Assembly: GCA_937997635.1 (NCBI GenBank)
Contig: CALLFA010000008.1
Coordinates: 1-64,000, forward strand
Direction: 5' to 3'
DNA from: an uncultured Saprospiraceae bacterium
GTDB lineage: Bacteria; Bacteroidota; Bacteroidia; Chitinophagales; Saprospiraceae
DNA length: 64,000 nt
The notes beneath the pieces were generated by a model that was not told the origin of the DNA, did no database searches, and saw only the letters and a program-made list of their open reading frames with translations. The position numbers and the translations under genes are program-made. Shown in pieces: positions 63,020 through 64,000 of this stretch. Within the stretch, counting starts at the first letter, position 1. Each line of letters starts with the position of its first letter.

Positions 63020-64000
63020 TTACCAGCCATTATTATTTACTGGTCTAACTGGTTCTACTCTTGGTATTAATCCCCATACTGCAAGTAATGCAATCGCAGT
63101 CAGAGCAGCACCTACATAAAAAGCAGGTGTATAGTTTTCTCCAGCTGTGAGATAAGGCACTAATATAGTAAGCCCAAATGCTGCTAACTTGGCAGCTGCA
63201 CCTGCAGCACCTGCTAATGTACCAACTGTATTTTTTCCGAATAGATCACTAGGCAAGGTTTGAACATTCCCTATTGAAGTTTGGAAACCAAATAGGATAA
63301 CTGCCATGATAATAACAGCAAGTGTTGGTGACCCTGGATTCATCAATAAAAAGAAAGACGGAAACATGATCAAGCAGCCTATTGTGATCACCCACTTTCT
63401 GGTCTTATTTACATCCCATCCAGCTTTCAATCTATTTTGAGCCAATAATCCTCCAAACCACGCACCAAACATTGCACCCACATAAGGGACCCATCCATAC
63501 AAGCCGATTTCTTTAACATCCATGCCATATACGCCATTCAAGTAAATGGGAATCCAGACGATAAATAACCACCAAATGGGATCGATTGCCGCAGATGCCA
63601 ATATAACACCCCAACTTTCTTTGTGTGCAAAAAGCTGTGCCGTAGAGGGATTATATTCATTATCATCTCCACTTTCCAGATCTGTAGTTTCTTGTCCACT
63701 TAATATGTACTGGCGTTCTTCTTCAGATAAATTTGGATGATATTTAGGTGGCGCTTTTACGATAAGAAACCAAGGTATTAGCCAAAGCAGCCCTATAATA
63801 CCGACCACGATAAAGATCATTTGCCAACTAAAATAAACAGTCATAAATGCAATTGCTGGAATCGCTAATATACCACCAATAGCTGCACCTGAATTAAATA
63901 TACCTTGGGCGAACGCTCGTTCATGTGTAGGAAACCACTCAGCATTTCCTTTCGCGGCACCAGGCCAGTTACCTGCTTCTGCGACTCCCAATATAGATCT
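63020..64000 (-). CDS. MFS transporter, hexuronate/organic anion type, 5' part outside window
   Basis: The last 327 codons of an MFS protein whose start lies beyond the right edge. It begins RSILGVAEAGNWPGAAK in helix 4, with WFPTHERAFAQGIFNSGAAIGG, the phrase typical of the anion:cation symporter group (ExuT, GudP). Eight or nine further helices follow. By that family and by its position in front of two SDRs and a KDG kinase, it should import hexuronates or unsaturated uronate monomers. Ends with a short hydrophilic tail (VNNNGW). Confidence 0.88.
   Translation of the reverse strand, partial: RSILGVAEAGNWPGAAKGNAEWFPTHERAFAQGIFNSGAAIGGILAIPAIAFMTVYFSWQMIFIVVGIIGLLWLIPWFLIVKAPPKYHPNLSEEERQYILSGQETTDLESGDDNEYNPSTAQLFAHKESWGVILASAAIDPIWWLFIVWIPIYLNGVYGMDVKEIGLYGWVPYVGAMFGAWFGGLLAQNRLKAGWDVNKTRKWVITIGCLIMFPSFFLLMNPGSPTLAVIIMAVILFGFQTSIGNVQTLPSDLFGKNTVGTLAGAAGAAAKLAAFGLTILVPYLTAGENYTPAFYVGAALTAIALLAVWGLIPRVEPVRPVNNNGW

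Noticed and set aside
1-64000. tRNA, rRNA, riboswitch, integron or prophage
   Set aside because: No stretch with the conserved elements of these was recognised by eye; a tRNAscan or Rfam scan would be needed to exclude them fully.

Overview
The window looks like a chromosomal segment from an AT-rich marine-type Bacteroidota, probably of the Saprospiria/Lewinella kind. That placement is inferred from gene content and style, not from a marker-gene tree. The signs are: type IX secretion (T9SS) type B C-terminal domains on four proteins; a 3-coathanger-stack end on a secreted metalloprotease; a short (~290 aa) primary-type sigma factor present in two copies; an S16 protein with a long Ala/Glu-rich tail; START-like, DUF2911 and DUF5916 proteins; and several -7 elements of the form TAnnTTFG-like consensus TAnnTTTG typical of the phylum. 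No rRNA, tRNA, CRISPR array, complete insertion sequence or prophage was seen.

Layout. 1-3,050 (minus): the 5' part of an EI24 membrane protein, an unrecognised 461-aa protein and rpsP. 3,363-8,030 (plus): a 1,555-aa M36 metallopeptidase. 8,376-9,170 (minus): a small lipoprotein and rplS. 9,280-16,893 (minus): an operon of three paralogous PKD-domain T9SS cargo proteins with 1-8 bp gaps. 16,980-20,826: a Sua5/YrdC protein, an S41 peptidase, an Lrp-type regulator, a degenerate repeat patch and sigma factor copy 1. 21,041-25,743 (plus): START-like protein, HtrA protease, carboxyltransferase and an RNA methyltransferase. 25,776-27,933: two tandem paralogous lipoproteins, then a damaged higBA toxin-antitoxin locus lying between two copies of a 59-bp repeat. 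27,914-33,234: aminotransferase, nitrilase, another T9SS cargo protein and two unrecognised proteins. 33,324-37,832 (minus): sigma factor copy 2, pnp, rpsO, mazG. 37,884-43,566 (plus, with one small minus-strand ORF): PIG-L deacetylase, a 36-aa membrane micro-ORF and a Na+/solute symporter in a tightly coupled set, then an alpha/beta hydrolase. 43,577-56,052 (minus): surface and periplasmic proteins, including a very unusual TonB-receptor/OmpA fusion, and dnaK. 56,283-60,142 (plus): panB, mltG, an MFS transporter and a small membrane protein. 60,324-64,000 (minus): a hexuronate-type catabolic operon (MFS transporter, two SDR dehydrogenases, KDG kinase).

How the parts fit. Much of the window serves the cell surface: T9SS cargo, adhesin-like PKD proteins, a secreted peptidase, outer-membrane barrels and lipoproteins. 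The rest is housekeeping (translation, RNA decay, chaperone, pantothenate and peptidoglycan) plus one sugar-acid operon at the right edge. The strongest unusual signals are (i) a headless higB toxin fragment followed by an intact higA antitoxin, bracketed by a near-perfect 59-bp direct repeat that also carries the stop codons of both flanking genes; (ii) the TonB receptor with a thrombospondin type 3 motif, a 92-residue Ala/Lys/Glu helix and an OmpA domain added after its barrel; and (iii) the 36-residue membrane protein wedged by overlapping start and stop codons between a deacetylase and a symporter. I did not see an obviously complete, wholly new multi-gene system.
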